64,000 bases of DNA from SZUA-584 sp040768905 (lineage in GTDB: Bacteria > Bacillota > Clostridia > Christensenellales > SZUA-584): the NCBI GenBank assembly GCA_040768905.1, contig JAXGMA010000001.1, positions 2,046,001 through 2,110,000 on the forward strand, written 5' to 3'. The notes beneath the pieces are model-generated. The model had not been told where the DNA came from, did not search any database, and saw only the letters and a list, made by a program, of their open reading frames with translations. Positions within the stretch are counted from its first letter, which is position 1; each line of letters starts with the position of its first letter. The position numbers and the translations under genes were made by a program. Positions 52,742-61,144 of this stretch are shown here, one piece after another.

Positions 52742-54277
52742 ATGGAACCTTACATCATTCTCGGCATTTATATCATCTTAATGGTCATCATCGCAATCAT
52801 CTCAAAAAACAAGACCAAAACAATGGACGACTTTATTCTTGGCGGCCGAAAAATCGGCGCCTGGATGACCGCATTTGCGTACGGCACAGCCTATTTCTCC
52901 GCCGTGATCTTTGTCGGGTACGCAGGCCGGTTCGGCTGGGGCATGGGTCTGAGCGTCACGTGGATAGGCATAGCCAACGCGCTGATCGGCACACTGCTTG
53001 CCTGGAAGCTGCTCGCAAAGCCCACGCGGCACATCACGCAGCGCCTTGACGCCGCAACGATGCCCGACTTTTTCTTAAAGCGCTATGATTCACAAAAATT
53101 AAAAATCGTATCAGCTGTCATCATTTTTGTGTTTTTGGTGCCGTACTGCGCAAGCGTCTATCAGGGAATCGGCTATTTTTCAACAGCCGTGCTCGGCATA
53201 CCTTATCAGTACTGTATGGTCGGTATGGCTGTGCTCACGGCTGTGTATCTGCTTGTGGGCGGCTATATTGCGACAGCGCTCACAAACTTTGTACAGGGCC
53301 TTATCATGGTCGTTGGTGTTGTGCTGATGGTTCTGTTCGTTATTGGGAATCCGGCAGTAGGGGGCCTTTCGGAAGGCCTATCCAAAATCGCGGCATTGCC
53401 CGTTGAAGGCGCAGCGGATGGCCCGGCGCTGGCTTCGTTTTTCGGCTCGCCCGCCAATATTCTGCCGCTCGTCTCGCTTATTCTGCTGACCAGCCTTGGC
53501 ACGTGGGGCTTGCCTCAGATGGTACATAAATTCTATGCCATCAGGGACAAACGCGCCATCACTCGCGGCACTATCATCTCCACACTCTTCGCGCTGCTTG
53601 TCGGCGGCGCAGCCTATTTTATCGGCGGTTTCGGGAGGCTGATCCTCAATAACGAAATGCCGGCAGGAGGCTCGGATACCATCATGCCTGAAGTGCTTGT
53701 GGCGGTGCTGCCGTCCGTGCTGTTGGGGCTGATACTCGTGCTGCTGCTTGCGGCTTCGATGTCAACACTCGCGTCTTTGGTGCTTGTCTCGTCATCGGCC
53801 ATTTCTCTTGATCTTGTCAAAGGCGTCATGCGCCCCAAGATGAAGGATAAAGGGGTTGTGAGCTTAACACGCATATTCTGCGCGGTTTTTGTGATCGTTT
53901 CCGTTGTGATCGCGCTTTTGGAGCCTGCCGCTATCTTCACGCTCATGAGCTATTCATGGGGCGCGATATCGGGCTGCTTCTTGGCGCCGTTCCTGTTCGG
54001 TGTGCGTTGGAAGGGCATGACCAAAGCAGGTGCCTGGGCAGGCATCGTAACGGGTCTTATCGTCACGGTCACGCTGATGGTGCTCAACATTATCGGCGGC
54101 ATATTGCCCCCGTGGGTCAGCCCGCCGTTCATCGGCTCTCTCGCCATGGTGCTCTCGCTCATTATCACGCCCATCGTAAGCGCACTTTCCAAGAAATTTG
54201 ACGCCGCGCACATCGAGCGCGTGTTCGGCACGGACGAGCCTGCGCCTGCCGCAGCCGAAGAAACGGCCGCCGTATAA
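52742..54277 (+). CDS. sodium:solute symporter (SSS family)
   Basis: A 511-residue protein with about thirteen membrane helices. It starts EPYIILGIYIILMVIIAIIS and has DDFILGGRKIGAWMTAFAYGTAYFSAVIFVGYAG in the SSS pattern. GTWGLPQMVHKFYAIRDKRA is the family signature region, and VLLLLAASMSTLASLVLVSSSAIS contains the Na+ site serines. The carboxy end is Ala/Glu rich (APAAAEETAAV). Substrate (proline, pantothenate, sugar or other) cannot be assigned. A GGGAGG supports this ATG; an earlier one has none. Sodium dependence fits with the sodium-type V-ATPase encoded in this window. Confidence 0.9.
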   Translation: MEPYIILGIYIILMVIIAIISKNKTKTMDDFILGGRKIGAWMTAFAYGTAYFSAVIFVGYAGRFGWGMGLSVTWIGIANALIGTLLAWKLLAKPTRHITQRLDAATMPDFFLKRYDSQKLKIVSAVIIFVFLVPYCASVYQGIGYFSTAVLGIPYQYCMVGMAVLTAVYLLVGGYIATALTNFVQGLIMVVGVVLMVLFVIGNPAVGGLSEGLSKIAALPVEGAADGPALASFFGSPANILPLVSLILLTSLGTWGLPQMVHKFYAIRDKRAITRGTIISTLFALLVGGAAYFIGGFGRLILNNEMPAGGSDTIMPEVLVAVLPSVLLGLILVLLLAASMSTLASLVLVSSSAISLDLVKGVMRPKMKDKGVVSLTRIFCAVFVIVSVVIALLEPAAIFTLMSYSWGAISGCFLAPFLFGVRWKGMTKAGAWAGIVTGLIVTVTLMVLNIIGGILPPWVSPPFIGSLAMVLSLIITPIVSALSKKFDAAHIERVFGTDEPAPAAAEETAAV

Positions 54278-54289
54278 CAAAGACAAAGC

Positions 54290-54325
54290 AAAGCGCCCTT
54301 CGGTAAAACGCGGGGGCGCTTTTTT
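54290..54325 (+). terminator. terminator after symporter gene
   Basis: AAAGCGCCC and GGGCGCTTT form a nine-base stem with a fifteen-base loop, followed by a T run of six counting the stem end. Confidence 0.8.
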
Positions 54326-54353
54326 GATGTCCGGCAATACGCTGTGGCCGCTG

Positions 54354-55178
54354 CTACTTCAGCTCAAAGTCCTTTTCTTCAAGGTTAGGGTATACATCCT
54401 TCAGCGACACATAATCGGTAGCCGGGTTGCCGGACAGCAGGACATGCGTCAGTTCTGAGAGCCCGGCCAGCGGCGAGAGATCTGTCACCAGATTATCCTG
54501 CATGTAGAGGTAGGTCAGGTTCTCCATGTTGGCGAGCGCGCTGATGTCGGTGATCTGGTTGTCTTTTATCCACAAGCTCTCTATTTGCGTCATGCCGGCG
54601 AGCGCGCTGATATCAGTGATATTCCGGTTGCCCCATATCCAAACATCCTTCAAGCCGGTCATGCCGGCAAGCGCGCTGATATCCGATATATTGGCGCAGC
54701 AGACATAGAGATATTCCATCTTGGTCAAACCCGCCAGCGGGCTCAGGTCAAAGTCCTCGTCACCGTCGCTATCAAAAAGCGCCCAGTTCAGGTTCAGGTG
54801 AATGAGGTTGGGGAACTGTTTGAGGTCGCTTAAGTCTCCGATTCGGGGCAAGGACCAGTCGTTGCCATCCATCTGCAAATCCAGCATCGTGACGCTTTCC
54901 GCCTCGGCGAGCGTGATATCGCCTTCAGGCTTGTTCATCTGCGCGCGAACCATCTCTTCGAGCACCTCATCGGTAAACACGACGATTTTTGGCTCATCGA
55001 CGGGTTCTGGCTCAATGACCGGCTCATCAGCCTTTTTGGGTTCAGTTGTAGGTGCTTGAGCGGCAACGGGTGCGGACGAAGCCGAGGACTGCGCCGGCTC
55101 CGCGGCGGGCACGCCGCATGCTGTCAGGCTGATCACCAGTAATAGTGCCAGTAATGTGAATAGTGTCTTTTTCATCAT
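54354..55178 (-). CDS. leucine-rich-repeat lipoprotein
   Basis: A 274-residue secreted lipoprotein. It has the signal MKKTLFTLLALLLVISLTAC, with Cys at residue 20, then a Pro/Ala/Glu-rich linker (about 25-65). A cap follows, IVVFTDEVLEEMVRAQMNKPEGDITLAEAESVTMLDL (about 69-105). About six 22-residue repeats of the SDS22/internalin type come next (DISALAGMTGLKDVWIW, DISALAGMTQIESLWI, DISALANMENLTYLYM, DLSPLAGLSELTHVLL). Such repeats bind proteins. It is the last gene of a cluster led by a kinase and shares its cap with the kinase ectodomain. The function is inferred to be envelope binding or sensing. Confidence 0.85.
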   Translation of the reverse strand: MMKKTLFTLLALLLVISLTACGVPAAEPAQSSASSAPVAAQAPTTEPKKADEPVIEPEPVDEPKIVVFTDEVLEEMVRAQMNKPEGDITLAEAESVTMLDLQMDGNDWSLPRIGDLSDLKQFPNLIHLNLNWALFDSDGDEDFDLSPLAGLTKMEYLYVCCANISDISALAGMTGLKDVWIWGNRNITDISALAGMTQIESLWIKDNQITDISALANMENLTYLYMQDNLVTDLSPLAGLSELTHVLLSGNPATDYVSLKDVYPNLEEKDFELK

Positions 55179-55208
55179 AACACCCCTTCGTCTATTTGTG
55201 ATTAATGA

Positions 55209-56018
55209 TTATTTCATTTCAAAATCAGAAAATTCTAATGTCGGATAAATATCTTTGAGTGGGCTGTAATCACCAATCGGATTGTTGCTAAGTTTCAGTT
55301 CTTTCAGTTTCGTGAGATTGGCGAGAGCACTGATATCTGTAATCGCATTATTATCGAGATACAGGCTCCAAATTTTCGTCAAGCCGCCCAGTGCGGTGAT
55401 ATCCTTGATGCCACCGCCAATGGCGGAAAAAATCTCCAGATCCTTCATATCCGCCATGAAATCCAGGCTTACATTTCCGTCCCGCCACTGACTTTCATCA
55501 CAAGTCCAGTCAAAAATCAGGCAGGTCATGTTGGTCAGATCCTTGAGCACAGACAGATCTTTGGGACGAACGCCGTTGAATCCTAAGAATGTGATTGATG
55601 TTAGTTCAGAAATCGGCGTGAAATCTCCGATATCGTTATAAGAGAGGTTCAATTCTTCCAGACCGGTAAAGTATTCTAAATCGCTGATGTCCCGGATACC
55701 CCCGTTCTGGCTATTCATGTCATCAAAGCTTTCGTTCGAAAGATCGAGCTTTGTCACGGCCTCAACCTCGGCAAGTGTAATGCCGCCCTCGTGCTTTCCC
55801 ATTTCTTCGCGCACCTTGGCTTCCAGCGCGGCGTCGGTAAACACAATAATCTTTGGCTCATTGGCAGGTTCAGTTTCAGCGGCCTGTGCATCAACCGGTT
55901 TGGTTTGAGCTGCCGGTTCATCGGCAGGTTTATCAGCCTGTTTTGCAGCGGGAGCGCCGCACGCCACAGCTAAAAGAGCCAATAATAACACCATCATCAA
56001 CCACAATACTTTTTTCAT
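55209..56018 (-). CDS. leucine-rich-repeat lipoprotein, paralogue of the next
   Basis: A 269-residue protein with the signal KKVLWLMMVLLLALLAVAC (Cys at residue 20), a linker rich in Ala, Pro, Lys and Glu, and the cap IIVFTDAALEAKVREEMGKHEGGITLAEVEAVTKLDL. Repeats follow, including DISDLEYFTGLEELNL, DFTPISELTSITFLGF and DISALANLTKLKELKL. Both lipoproteins end with the same pattern, (L)K-D-Y-P-x-LE...DFE-x-K. An AGGAGT at six-base spacing gives this ATG; the frame is open for 37 codons further, without a site. It lies 30 bases before its paralogue, so they form one transcript. Confidence 0.85.
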   Translation of the reverse strand: MKKVLWLMMVLLLALLAVACGAPAAKQADKPADEPAAQTKPVDAQAAETEPANEPKIIVFTDAALEAKVREEMGKHEGGITLAEVEAVTKLDLSNESFDDMNSQNGGIRDISDLEYFTGLEELNLSYNDIGDFTPISELTSITFLGFNGVRPKDLSVLKDLTNMTCLIFDWTCDESQWRDGNVSLDFMADMKDLEIFSAIGGGIKDITALGGLTKIWSLYLDNNAITDISALANLTKLKELKLSNNPIGDYSPLKDIYPTLEFSDFEMK

Positions 56019-56198
56019 TATTTTACTCCTTTGTTTTTTTGAAACTTCTATTTCGTGCATAATCCTTCGCTTTGCGTTTTCCTGGGTATTATACAAAAAG
56101 ACGACTGCTTTTTGGTATGCACGAAGCATACAAAATCACACCAAAAAATACTGACGCGCAGACGCATAGTCACTTTATCAGTGCGTCTATTTGGTTTA

Positions 56199-57782
56199 TC
56201 AATCGTATTCGACGAGAAATCGGGTGCCGGAAAGCTGCTTTTCCGCCAGCGTGCGCATGTCTTCGCTCAGCTGCGCAGTGCCAAGATAAGGCAGGCGTAG
56301 CAAAGGCGTCAGATCCGAAACGGGATTGCCCTCAAGATTGATGAAGCTTAAATCAGCAAGCTTAGCAACGGGAGAGATGTCCCGCACACGGCATTTTTTT
56401 AGAACCAGTCTGTTTAAACGGGGAAATGCGGATACGATGCCGATGTCATCAAACTGCGTGCTTTCCACCCAGAATGATTCGAGCCTTACCATATTGGCAC
56501 AGGCCAGCGCGTCTTTGTTGCTCAGCTGGCAGCCGACAAACATGATATCTTTCATATTTGTGAGCCCTGCAAGCGCGGAAAAGTCAACAATACCGCCGTT
56601 TCCGTTAAGCTGCAGCGTTTCAAGATGTTTAAGCCCCGCAAGCGCACCGATATCCGACACAGCGTTCCATGACAAATCCAGCGCACGCAGATTCACAAAA
56701 TAGGCCAGCGCATTAATGTGCTTGATCTTCTGCTCCTCCGGCACTTCGGGGCCGCTGCTGCTCAGATCGATCCGTGTCACCTTTTTTGCCGCAGCCACCG
56801 TGATATCACCCACTAGCATTTCCATCGCCGTGCGCACGCGCTGCTCAAGCACCGGGTCGTCAAACACGATGGCAGTATTCTGCCCAAAAAGGCCGTCAAG
56901 CAGCGGAACGCTGGCATCCGTGTAGCGCCCCCCGGCAAACCCCGCCGCCAGCAGCAGCGCCGCGGCGCATAGCGAAATAGCCGCAGTAAGCCGCCTGCGC
57001 CCTGCCTTTCCGTCAAAATTTTTGAGATCCCGTTTGAGATAGCGCACGCTTTTATAGCGCTTTTCAGGGTCGAACGCAGTGCAGCGCATAACGATTTTGC
57101 GCAGGCTGGCAGAATGGATAGCGTTTGCCGCTGCCGAAACGTCCGCTTCGCCTGTCAAAAGCCAGCATAGTACCACGCCCAGCGCATAAATGTCCGCGCG
57201 GTTGTCCGTCTGCTTAAAGCCGTACTGCTCGGGCGGTGCAAAACGGTGTGTACCCATGTATTCGGTGTCGCCCGATGCGCCATGCAAATATCTTCGTGCA
57301 ATCTCAAAATCGATCAGTGTGACCTTTCCCGTCTCCGGCCCGATAATGATGTTGGAGGGCTTTATGTCCCTGTGAATCACGGGAGGCGTCTGGCCATGCA
57401 GAAAGGCCAGTATATCGCACAGTATTTTAACGATTCTGACCGCCTCATCCTCGGATAAGCGTGTGCCTGCATATTGGTCGAGCGAAACGCCGTCAATGTA
57501 TTCTCTTAGAATATAAGTTTGTTTATCCGTTTTTATCTTTTCGATGAACACAGGAAGCCCCTCATGCGAAAGATGCATTATGCCCTCTTCGATAGGGGCG
57601 CTTTGCGTTTCATACCTTTTAGCGACGATCAGCTTTTCGCTCTGCTTTTCTTGTAAGAGAAATGTCTGGCTGAGCGTGCTCTGCGTCAAAAGCTCCAAGG
57701 GGATATAACGTTCAAGAAGTGCATCGGGAAAATGTACGTCGGTAAACTGCGCGGAAAACGCCGTGGCGTGGGATTTACTCAT
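56199..57782 (-). CDS. transmembrane Ser/Thr protein kinase with LRR ectodomain
   Basis: A 527-residue protein. Residues 20-255 form a Hanks-type kinase: VAKRY (Lys55), IHRDIKPSNII (HRD, Asp140), LIDFEIARR (DFE in place of DFG at 159-161) and MGTHRFAPPEQYG (180s). The glycine loop near 33-42 is LTQSTLSQTF, without the GxGxxG pattern. A membrane helix lies at about 265-284. The outside part starts with IVFDDPVLEQRVRTAMEMLVGDITVAAAKKVTRIDL, the same cap as in the two lipoproteins, followed by five or six LRR units. The start overlaps the HTH gene by eight bases, with GGGAGGGG upstream. It replaces the PASTA ectodomain of PrkC-type kinases. Confidence 0.88.
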   Translation of the reverse strand: MSKSHATAFSAQFTDVHFPDALLERYIPLELLTQSTLSQTFLLQEKQSEKLIVAKRYETQSAPIEEGIMHLSHEGLPVFIEKIKTDKQTYILREYIDGVSLDQYAGTRLSEDEAVRIVKILCDILAFLHGQTPPVIHRDIKPSNIIIGPETGKVTLIDFEIARRYLHGASGDTEYMGTHRFAPPEQYGFKQTDNRADIYALGVVLCWLLTGEADVSAAANAIHSASLRKIVMRCTAFDPEKRYKSVRYLKRDLKNFDGKAGRRRLTAAISLCAAALLLAAGFAGGRYTDASVPLLDGLFGQNTAIVFDDPVLEQRVRTAMEMLVGDITVAAAKKVTRIDLSSSGPEVPEEQKIKHINALAYFVNLRALDLSWNAVSDIGALAGLKHLETLQLNGNGGIVDFSALAGLTNMKDIMFVGCQLSNKDALACANMVRLESFWVESTQFDDIGIVSAFPRLNRLVLKKCRVRDISPVAKLADLSFINLEGNPVSDLTPLLRLPYLGTAQLSEDMRTLAEKQLSGTRFLVEYD

Positions 57783-58236
57783 AGCGCCCCTCCCTGCCGA
57801 CAAGCGGCAGCGTAAGCTCTGCCAGCGTGGCCTGCGCATCAAAGAAGCTGATCTTGTTTTTCAGGCAGTACATGATGGCGGCATCTCTTTTTATCCTGGG
57901 GTACAGCAGGCTTTTTCCGGCAATCATTAAAAGCTCCTGCGTTTCCCCGATATCAAGCGAGAACCCGAACGCAAGTTGAATCACCTTATCCCTCGACGGC
58001 TGCCGTAAACCGCTGAAAAGCTGGTGCCCGTAAGTCCTGTCGATGCCGCAGTTTTTGATGACATGCTCACACACAAGCTCTCTTTCGCTTAATAGCTTTT
58101 GTATGGCTTCTTTAAAGGTGGTCTTTAAAAAAGCGCTGTCGTACGTTTCCATGAAAGCGTTGAGGCGTGCTGTCCTGAACAATTTTTTTAAAAGCGTGCT
58201 GGTGCTGATCTTTGGTTTGGCTTCACTTGGCCGCAT
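57775..58236 (-). CDS. helix-turn-helix protein coupled to the kinase
   Basis: A 153-residue cytosolic protein, mostly helical. A central region around residues 60-105 (CGIDRTYGHQLFSGLRQPSRDKVIQLAFGFSLDIGETQELL) resembles an XRE-type helix-turn-helix, with the sequence LSxGxRxPSRDxxI... typical of that fold. The first 50 residues are charged helices with no recognised domain. Its last codons overlap the kinase start (ATGAGTAA), which suggests a stoichiometric pair and that the kinase may act on it. This is inferred. The DNA target is unknown. Confidence 0.72.
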   Translation of the reverse strand: MRPSEAKPKISTSTLLKKLFRTARLNAFMETYDSAFLKTTFKEAIQKLLSERELVCEHVIKNCGIDRTYGHQLFSGLRQPSRDKVIQLAFGFSLDIGETQELLMIAGKSLLYPRIKRDAAIMYCLKNKISFFDAQATLAELTLPLVGREGRYE

Positions 58237-58267
58237 AGCTGTTTTCCTTCTTTAATCAATTCGGTCA

Positions 58268-59728
58268 TCAACCGCCGTTATCATCATCATCATCACCGCC
58301 GCCTTCGCCGGTAGGCAAAGGCGAAGGATCCGGCTTATAGGCCACAAGCTCGCTGTAAAGCGCATCGATCGCTTTTTTCTGTTGCTCCATACCTTTGAAA
58401 TCTATCTTTTTGAACGATTTTGACCGCCCGGCGCTATCCAGCTTTTGCGCGAAATCATCCCGCATTATGATCCAGTCATTGATACCAGCCTCCGCCCTGT
58501 TGATAAGTTCCTCCGAAAGATCCGCCCTGCTGCTTATTAAGTAATTCTGCAGCCGGAGCAGCGATTCATCAAAGGCCATAGCTGCCATATCTGCCAGTGC
58601 ATATTCTAAGCTGTAGCGCCAGTTGATATTGGGTTTAAACCCGAACAACTCTGTGATCAGCTCCCGCGTATAGGTGTGGTCGAGCACGTAATACATGGAT
58701 CTGTATTGAAGGTATTTGCCTTTGAGCGCATAACGGCCCATTTTGTTTTCCATATCAAGGTCAAGCGCGAATAAAGAAAGCGCGGCGATCTGCTCAAAAT
58801 TAAGATTGGTATAGACTTGCGATTTCATCGTATCGTATATTTGCGGTATTTTAGGAAGAAGGTTTGATTGCTTGGCCTGCTTGAACATTTCCAGCAACAG
58901 CCGCTGCTGACGGTCTATACGGTCAACATCGGTTCCCGATGTGATGCCCTTTCTCGCACGGCTGTAATCAAGAAAAGCCTGGCCGTCCAGCAGCTGGTAG
59001 CCTTTGCTGATTTGTCGCCCGCCCATTTTGATATCATAATCCACCTCATACCATACGCCGCCGATGATATCGACGATGTCCTTGACTGCGGGCATATCCA
59101 CCGCAAAATAATACCCGATGGGAAGGCCGCCAAGTGCAGTGCTCACCGTCTCCATCATACACTCAAAACCGCGCCCCTCTGCGCCGCCGGCCGACATAAA
59201 AGCGCCGTTTATCTTCCAGTTGCGGTCGGTAAAAGCGATATCCGCATAGCTGTCGCGCGGTATTGAAATGATGTCAACGCGTTCCGTGCTAAAGTTTACG
59301 GAGAAAAGCATCAGGGTATCCGTGCGAAAATCATCACGCCCGGTGCGCTCCTGTGCATAATCGATACCAGCCAGAAGTATATTGACACGGTCTTTCATAA
59401 ACTCAAGATCAGCCTGCAGAGCAAGCAGCTCTTCGGGAGAGAGCGTCACCGTCGGTTCGGGCGTGGCCGTCGCCGTATCTGCCGGGGCGGCAGTCGACAC
59501 AGGTTTTGGCGTGGGTTCGGCAAATGCCGCGCGCTTGTCAAAAAGCATAATATACGTAAACCGCGCCGCAAAAGCAAGACCAGCGAGCAGCAGCGCAAGC
59601 ATACAGTAAATAATGATTTTTGCCGGCGTGACAGGTTTATGGAACAGCCGCTTCTCGGGCGGTTTCCGTTTAGGCCTTTTTTGCTCTTGGCTGCCGGATC
59701 CATCGCCCTGCAAGTTTCCGTTGTGCAT
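58268..59728 (-). CDS. LytR-CpsA-Psr (LCP) family protein
   Basis: LCP proteins join polymers such as teichoic acids to peptidoglycan at the outer face of the membrane. The 486 residues have a cytosolic basic start, a membrane helix (about 36-60), a Thr/Pro/Ala linker, and the LCP domain (about 115-295): VNILLAGIDYAQERTGRDDFRTDTLMLFSVN, IISIPRDSYADI and FLDYSRARKGITSGTDVDRIDRQQRLL. The last part ends GEGGGDDDDDNGG. The carboxy 200 residues are helical and not typical. It lies 31 bases upstream of the HTH gene. Confidence 0.92.
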   Translation of the reverse strand: MHNGNLQGDGSGSQEQKRPKRKPPEKRLFHKPVTPAKIIIYCMLALLLAGLAFAARFTYIMLFDKRAAFAEPTPKPVSTAAPADTATATPEPTVTLSPEELLALQADLEFMKDRVNILLAGIDYAQERTGRDDFRTDTLMLFSVNFSTERVDIISIPRDSYADIAFTDRNWKINGAFMSAGGAEGRGFECMMETVSTALGGLPIGYYFAVDMPAVKDIVDIIGGVWYEVDYDIKMGGRQISKGYQLLDGQAFLDYSRARKGITSGTDVDRIDRQQRLLLEMFKQAKQSNLLPKIPQIYDTMKSQVYTNLNFEQIAALSLFALDLDMENKMGRYALKGKYLQYRSMYYVLDHTYTRELITELFGFKPNINWRYSLEYALADMAAMAFDESLLRLQNYLISSRADLSEELINRAEAGINDWIIMRDDFAQKLDSAGRSKSFKKIDFKGMEQQKKAIDALYSELVAYKPDPSPLPTGEGGGDDDDDNGG

Positions 59729-59864
59729 TGTCTCCTCTTTGTACAGGCTTAAAAAATTCGGTAGCCTGCCTGCCGGTATACATTATAGCACTTCATTGCG
59801 CTTTAAGTATACAAAGTATTACAAGAAATTACCTTCGCAGACATCCGCAGCGCAGACGGAAAGA

Positions 59865-59896
59865 AAAAGCAAGAAACATAGGCGTCTCTTGCTTTT
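59865..59896 (-). terminator. terminator after NlpC/P60 gene
   Basis: AAAAGCAAGA and TCTTGCTTTT form a ten-base stem with a twelve-base loop. On the minus strand it is followed by TTTTTCTTT. It separates the hydrolase gene from the LCP gene. Confidence 0.65.
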
Positions 59897-59955
59897 ATGG
59901 TGGTAAGCCCTGCTTTTTGAATGTGAATTCAGAGCACCCGGAAAGCCTTTTTATG

Positions 59956-60882
59956 TCAGGCAACGCGACGGGCAAACAGATAGTTGCGTGCCCAATATAC
60001 GTTTTCAAGCGAACTTATCATCACCCGCCCCTGGCCAGACGAGGCGTGAATAAACTGCATATGGCCGGTATAGATGCCCATATGGCCGATGTGAGAAGAC
60101 GTATCCGATCGGAAGAACAGCAAATCTCCCTTTTTCAAGCTGCCTGTGCCATTGAGCCTCTGCCAGGAAGACACGGCGCTGTATCCCGCGGACGAGAGAC
60201 GTGAAACGCCAAAACCCGCCTGTGTCATCGCATAGTACGCAAGGCCGGAGCAGTCATACGACGACGGGCCGTTGCCGCCCCACGCGTAAGGCTTTCCGTT
60301 CTGAGACAGCGCGATATCAGCAATAGCTGCCGCAACAGGTGATGGTGCAGCCGGGGCGGACGGCGCAGGCACACTGCCTGAAAACGCCGCGATGCGTGTT
60401 AAAGGCCCCGCGATACCGTCAGCAGCAAGCCCGCTTACACGCTGGAAGCTTCTGACCGCTTCGAGCGTCAACGCGCCAAAATGCCCTGTACCTGAACCCG
60501 AGAAATAGCCGAGGCTCTTCAAACGCAGCTGGAGCGTCTGCACCGCTTCACCGCTATCACCGGCACGCAGCACAAGCCGAGCTGCTGACGCAGAATACAA
60601 TCTTGAGAGCGTCTGCGGCCCGGCAATGCCGTCAACAGTCAGCCCGTTGTTCCTTTGGAAGCGCAAGACCGCATTGTGCGTCTGCGCACCGAAATTGCCA
60701 AACCCTTGCGCATAGTCGGCATAACCAAGCTCCAAAAGCCTGTCCTGCAAGGCCTTGACCTCGCTTCCCGTACTGCCAGGCCTTAATACAGAGCCTGATG
60801 CCTGTGCCTGTGGGATCATGATAACAAGCACTGTCATAACTAAGATTAAAGCAGTCGTTATTCTGAATATTCTTTTCTTCAT
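59956..60882 (-). CDS. NlpC/P60 peptidoglycan endopeptidase with two PG-binding domains
   Basis: A 308-residue secreted protein. It has a signal peptide (FRITTALILVMTVLVIMIPQAQA) and two PG_binding_1 repeats (about 33-88: RPGSTGSEVKALQDRLLELGY; about 103-160: RAGDSGEAVQTLQLRLKSLGY). After an Ala/Pro linker comes the NlpC/P60 domain (about 190-308), with PSSYDCSGLAYY (catalytic Cys), HIGHMGIYTGHMQFIHASSG (His). It should cut the stem peptide of peptidoglycan. The ATG with AGGAGA at eight bases is used; an open stretch upstream has none. The wall-related neighbour LCP is downstream. Confidence 0.92.
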   Translation of the reverse strand: MKKRIFRITTALILVMTVLVIMIPQAQASGSVLRPGSTGSEVKALQDRLLELGYADYAQGFGNFGAQTHNAVLRFQRNNGLTVDGIAGPQTLSRLYSASAARLVLRAGDSGEAVQTLQLRLKSLGYFSGSGTGHFGALTLEAVRSFQRVSGLAADGIAGPLTRIAAFSGSVPAPSAPAAPSPVAAAIADIALSQNGKPYAWGGNGPSSYDCSGLAYYAMTQAGFGVSRLSSAGYSAVSSWQRLNGTGSLKKGDLLFFRSDTSSHIGHMGIYTGHMQFIHASSGQGRVMISSLENVYWARNYLFARRVA

Positions 60883-60924
60883 GGCCGCTTTCTCCTTTCC
60901 CATGTCTTGTTTTTCATCCATGCC

Positions 60925-60954
60925 ATTATAACCAAACACACGCAGCAGACACAA
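60925..60954 (-). promoter_or_regulatory. promoter of the NlpC/P60 gene
   Basis: On the minus strand TTGTGT, 18 bases, TATAAT, about 40 bases before the ATG. The -10 is perfect. Confidence 0.5.
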
Positions 60955-61101
60955 TGCGCCTGTCCGTGTGCTGTCACAGCCTGTCTGTAAGCACGCATGT
61001 TTATTGCGTATATGTGACGTTATGATGACGATTTAAAGAAGAATGCGCGGTTTTGCCTGTGTTTTAAGCTCAATATATTGGGTACGTTGAGATAATCAAA
61101 C

Positions 61102-61128
61102 AAAAAAAGAGGCCTTTGATTCGGCCTC
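61102..61128 (-). terminator. terminator of the perR-dfx-rbr operon
   Basis: On the minus strand GAGGCC and GGCCTC form a stem with an eight-base loop, followed by seven T. It lies 17 bases after the rubrerythrin stop. Confidence 0.85.
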
Positions 61129-61144
61129 CTTTGAAAAAAGTCCA

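Noticed and set aside
56019..56198. Promoter for the LRR lipoprotein pair at the TATAAT of 56088-56093 (minus)
   Set aside because: No acceptable -35 box exists at 16-18 bases; it stays a possibility but was not entered as a feature.
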